Shown piece after piece: positions 37,815 to 39,427 of a DNA stretch of 39,427 bases. The stretch covers positions 1 to 39,427 of IMG/VR virus record IMGVR_UViG_3300025117_000143; one strand, 5' to 3'. How positions within the stretch are numbered: position 1 is the stretch's first letter; each line of letters begins with the position of its first letter. The stretch is from a virus. The position numbers and the translations under genes were made by a program. The notes below the pieces were generated by a model. The model did no database searches and was not told the origin of the DNA. It saw only the letters and a list, made by a program, of their open reading frames with translations.

Positions 37815-38006
37815 ATGAGTTACGATCAATATTTAGACAGAATGATTGAAGATTACAACAAAGGATGTGAACCTGAACGGATTGAGCCAAGCTCAGAATA
37901 TCATTCAGGAGATTACAACTGCAACCACTGCGATCACACAGACTGTGAATACTGGAAAGAGTACAACGATTTTGAAGTAATAGAGGATGAAGAACCATTA
38001 AAGTAA
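37815..38006 (+). CDS. 63-residue acidic zinc-finger-like protein
   Basis: ATG 37815 is 6 bases after AAAGGCGG; a GTG at 37809 is too close. CNHCDHTDCEYW near residues 36-47 looks like a metal site in an otherwise acidic protein. Located just ahead of the recombination genes. Function unknown. Confidence 0.6.
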   Translation: MSYDQYLDRMIEDYNKGCEPERIEPSSEYHSGDYNCNHCDHTDCEYWKEYNDFEVIEDEEPLK

Positions 38007-38028
38007 AGTAAATCGGAGAACTATTTAA

Positions 38029-38712
38029 ATGAATATTTATCAAAAACTTATTGAAGTTAGAAAAGTAGCACCATACCTTAAAAAAGAAAACAAAAGTTTT
38101 CAGTACAGCTATGTATCAAGCAGTCAGGTTTTAATTGCACTTAAAGAAAAAATGGATGATCTGGGATTGCTTTTAATTCCTAGTGTAGAATCTGCCAGAT
38201 ACGCTGATATACTGCATGGCAAGAACTCAAAAGGAAATGAAACAGTTGAGATACTAACAGAATTAGATATGACATTCACTTGGGTCAATGCTGATAACCC
38301 AGAAGAAAAGATATCAGTTAAATGGTATGGACAAGGAATAGACACAACAGGAGAAAAGGGAGTAGGAAAGGCTCTCACATATGCAGAAAAATATTTTATG
38401 TTGAAATTCTTTAATATTCCAACAGATAAAGACGATCCAGACAGTAAGCAATTAAACCCGAATGGAGAAAAGACAGAAAGCAGATTTCAGCAACCAAATA
38501 AACCTGATATTAAACCTGTTTCAGGGAAAGATAATATTGAATACTTTAACGATTCAAACATAAAAAACTTTAAAACATTGGTATCTAAACACCCTGAAAT
38601 TGAACAACAGGTTAAAAAAGAATTTGGAGTAACAAGCACTAAAGAGTTTAAAAAATCAGACTTTGCAAAGGTTATGAATAGAGTAAATGAGCTTAAAAAG
38701 GAGATAGCATGA
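38029..38712 (+). CDS. erf: ERF-family single-strand annealing recombinase
   Basis: A 227-residue protein. Residues 1-140 match ERF annealing proteins (LIEVRKVAPYLKKENKSFQY, YVSSSQVLIALKEKMDDLGL, GEKGVGKALTYAEKYFMLKF with the DKDDPDS end). The C-terminal third is a variable helical domain. It anneals homologous strands in recombination and in circularisation; no exonuclease partner is visible. Overlaps ssb by ATGA. Confidence 0.88.
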   Translation: MNIYQKLIEVRKVAPYLKKENKSFQYSYVSSSQVLIALKEKMDDLGLLLIPSVESARYADILHGKNSKGNETVEILTELDMTFTWVNADNPEEKISVKWYGQGIDTTGEKGVGKALTYAEKYFMLKFFNIPTDKDDPDSKQLNPNGEKTESRFQQPNKPDIKPVSGKDNIEYFNDSNIKNFKTLVSKHPEIEQQVKKEFGVTSTKEFKKSDFAKVMNRVNELKKEIA

Positions 38713-39008
38713 ACACTACCTGTTTAACTGGCCGATTGGGAAATAATCCAGAGTTAAAATATTTCGATTCTGGAAAAGTAAAAGCTTCATTCAGTATTGC
38801 CGTTAAAGGTAAAAAGAAAGATGAAGCCCACTGGATAAACATTGAAGCGTGGGATAAAACAGCAGAATTAATAGGAGAACACTTTAAAAAAGGCTCACAA
38901 ATAGGAATACAAGGACGGCTACAAGTTGATAATTGGGAAAAAGATGGAGAAAAAAGAAGTAAGGTTTATGTAGTAGCTGAACAGATTGATTTCTTAGACC
39001 CAAAATAA
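38709..39008 (+). CDS. ssb: Single-stranded DNA-binding protein
   Basis: A 99-residue OB-fold protein (MNTTCLTGRLGNNPELKYFD, WINIEAWDKTAELIGEHFKK, GSQIGIQGRLQVDNWEKDGE). It stops after the OB fold and lacks the acidic DxxPF-type tail by which host SSB recruits partners. AAGGAG precedes the ATG and overlaps the erf end; the pairing of erf and ssb is standard. Confidence 0.92.
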   Translation: MNTTCLTGRLGNNPELKYFDSGKVKASFSIAVKGKKKDEAHWINIEAWDKTAELIGEHFKKGSQIGIQGRLQVDNWEKDGEKRSKVYVVAEQIDFLDPK

Positions 39009-39026
39009 ATACTCTCTATTTTTAGT

Positions 39027-39061
39027 GGGGCGGTTTTCGACATTATCGCCCCTTTTTTTTT
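39027..39061 (+). terminator. Intrinsic terminator after ssb
   Basis: GGGGCG (39027-39032) pairs with CGCCCC (39047-39052), followed by eight T residues. Confidence 0.85.
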
Positions 39062-39093
39062 CTTTAAGGTAGTTAATAGAAGGAAGATTGTAA

Positions 39094-39427
39094 ATGAGAA
39101 TTTCAAAAAAAGTAAAAGAATTTTTAACTAAAAATAATATCAGCTATGAAATCAGAAATGGGCAGATATACATTGATGGCGATTTAGATTTAAGGTATGA
39201 AAAACTATTGCCTGATGGATTTAATTGTGTAGTTACTGGTTACTTATATTTAAGCAGCCTTACATCAATGAATGATGTCTTTAATCCAACAGTAGGCGGT
39301 TACTTAGATTTAAGAAGCCTTACATCAATGAATGATGTCTTTAATCCAACAGTAGGCGATAGCTTATATTTAAGCAGCCTTACATCAATGAATGATGTCT
39401 TTAATCCAACAGTAGGCGGTTACTTAG
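39094..39427 (+). CDS. Beta-solenoid-like repeat protein, N-terminal part (runs off the window)
   Basis: A frame of 111 codons still open at the window end; AGAAGGAAG lies upstream. After a 48-residue start (MRISKKVKEFLTKNNISYEI) come 20-residue units of the form YLYLSSLTSMNDVFNPTVGG, a Leu-rich periodicity as in solenoid repeats. I have seen similar proteins in gut-type phages but cannot name a function. The remainder is outside the window or, if circular, near base 1. Confidence 0.75.
   Translation, partial: MRISKKVKEFLTKNNISYEIRNGQIYIDGDLDLRYEKLLPDGFNCVVTGYLYLSSLTSMNDVFNPTVGGYLDLRSLTSMNDVFNPTVGDSLYLSSLTSMNDVFNPTVGGYL
39241..39427 (+). repeat. 60-bp tandem repeats, three units plus the start of a fourth
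   Basis: Units begin at 39241, 39301, 39361 and 39421; they differ at only a few bases, confined to codons 1, 3, 5 and 20 of the unit. The third quarter (TCAATGAATGATGTCTTTAA) is identical in all. Near-identity points to recent expansion or gene conversion. Confidence 0.97.

Noticed and set aside
39241-39427. CRISPR-like array at the right end
   Set aside because: Units are contiguous, codon-multiple and coding; there are no unique spacers. The same holds for the left-end repeats.
1-39427. Stop-codon reassignment as in some gut phages
   Set aside because: TAA, TAG and TGA all end well-supported genes at sensible positions.
1-39427. tRNA genes
   Set aside because: No cloverleaf with a GTTCGA-type T loop and matching acceptor stem was found by eye; a tRNA search program would be decisive.

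Overview
The window reads as an almost complete genome of a siphovirus-like phage or prophage of about 39 kb, AT-rich, with strong AGGAGG-type ribosome binding sites and ordinary use of TAA, TAG and TGA as stops. The host cannot be named from the sequence. The tail-tip set (DUF2460-like, DUF2163/gpL-like with a cysteine cluster, NlpC/P60-like, large J-like protein) resembles lambda and gene-transfer-agent tails and suggests a Gram-negative-type host. I see no tRNA, rRNA, CRISPR array, transposase or integrase.

Layout. 1-2645: end of a repeat protein, three small genes, a replisome-organiser gene carrying an 11-bp repeat array that looks like an origin, and a DnaC-like helicase loader. 2646-8137: a run of very small, mostly unrecognised genes (many Cys-containing or single-membrane-span) separated by strongly structured RNA leaders, ending with an HNH gene. 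8259-12533: terminase small and large subunits, portal, head morphogenesis. 12615-19310: scaffold, SU10-like capsid, fibre-like protein, connector genes with a glycosyltransferase-like gene inserted, and tail tube. 19375-28761: tail assembly chaperone with a -1 frameshift, 869-residue tape measure, tail-tip genes and a 1400-residue tip/receptor-binding protein with two discoidin-like domains and a beta-helix. 28758-31351: a membrane-anchored HTH gene and a leftward operon of small genes beginning with an AbrB-like gene, around a rightward winged-helix gene with its own palindromic repeat array. 31465-33579: lysis region (XhlA-like, M15 endolysin, an overlapping small membrane gene, metallophosphoesterase). 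33580-35032: non-coding-rich region with a leftward leader-peptide transcript and a candidate small RNA. 35035-39427: leftward repressor operon, divergent operators and promoter, then rightward early genes (RHH, antirepressor, ERF recombinase, SSB) and the start of another repeat protein.

Genes work in the usual phage order if the molecule is circular: immunity, recombination, replication, small accessory genes, packaging, head, tail, lysis. Both ends of the window lie inside tandem-repeat coding sequence, which is where an assembly of a circular or terminally redundant genome would break.

The most unusual content is RNA structure. At 5302-5366 and 5726-5782 the same architecture occurs twice with unrelated sequences: a hairpin whose loop is complementary to two tandem downstream copies of a motif, the second copy containing or abutting the Shine-Dalgarno sequence of the next small gene. 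This fits a classic H-type pseudoknot and a two-state translation switch. Related but weaker arrangements lie at 4172-4220 and 6135-6164, and other structured non-coding segments at 6261-6724, 34906-35032 and 37579-37814. All of these were found by eye and have not been folded computationally.
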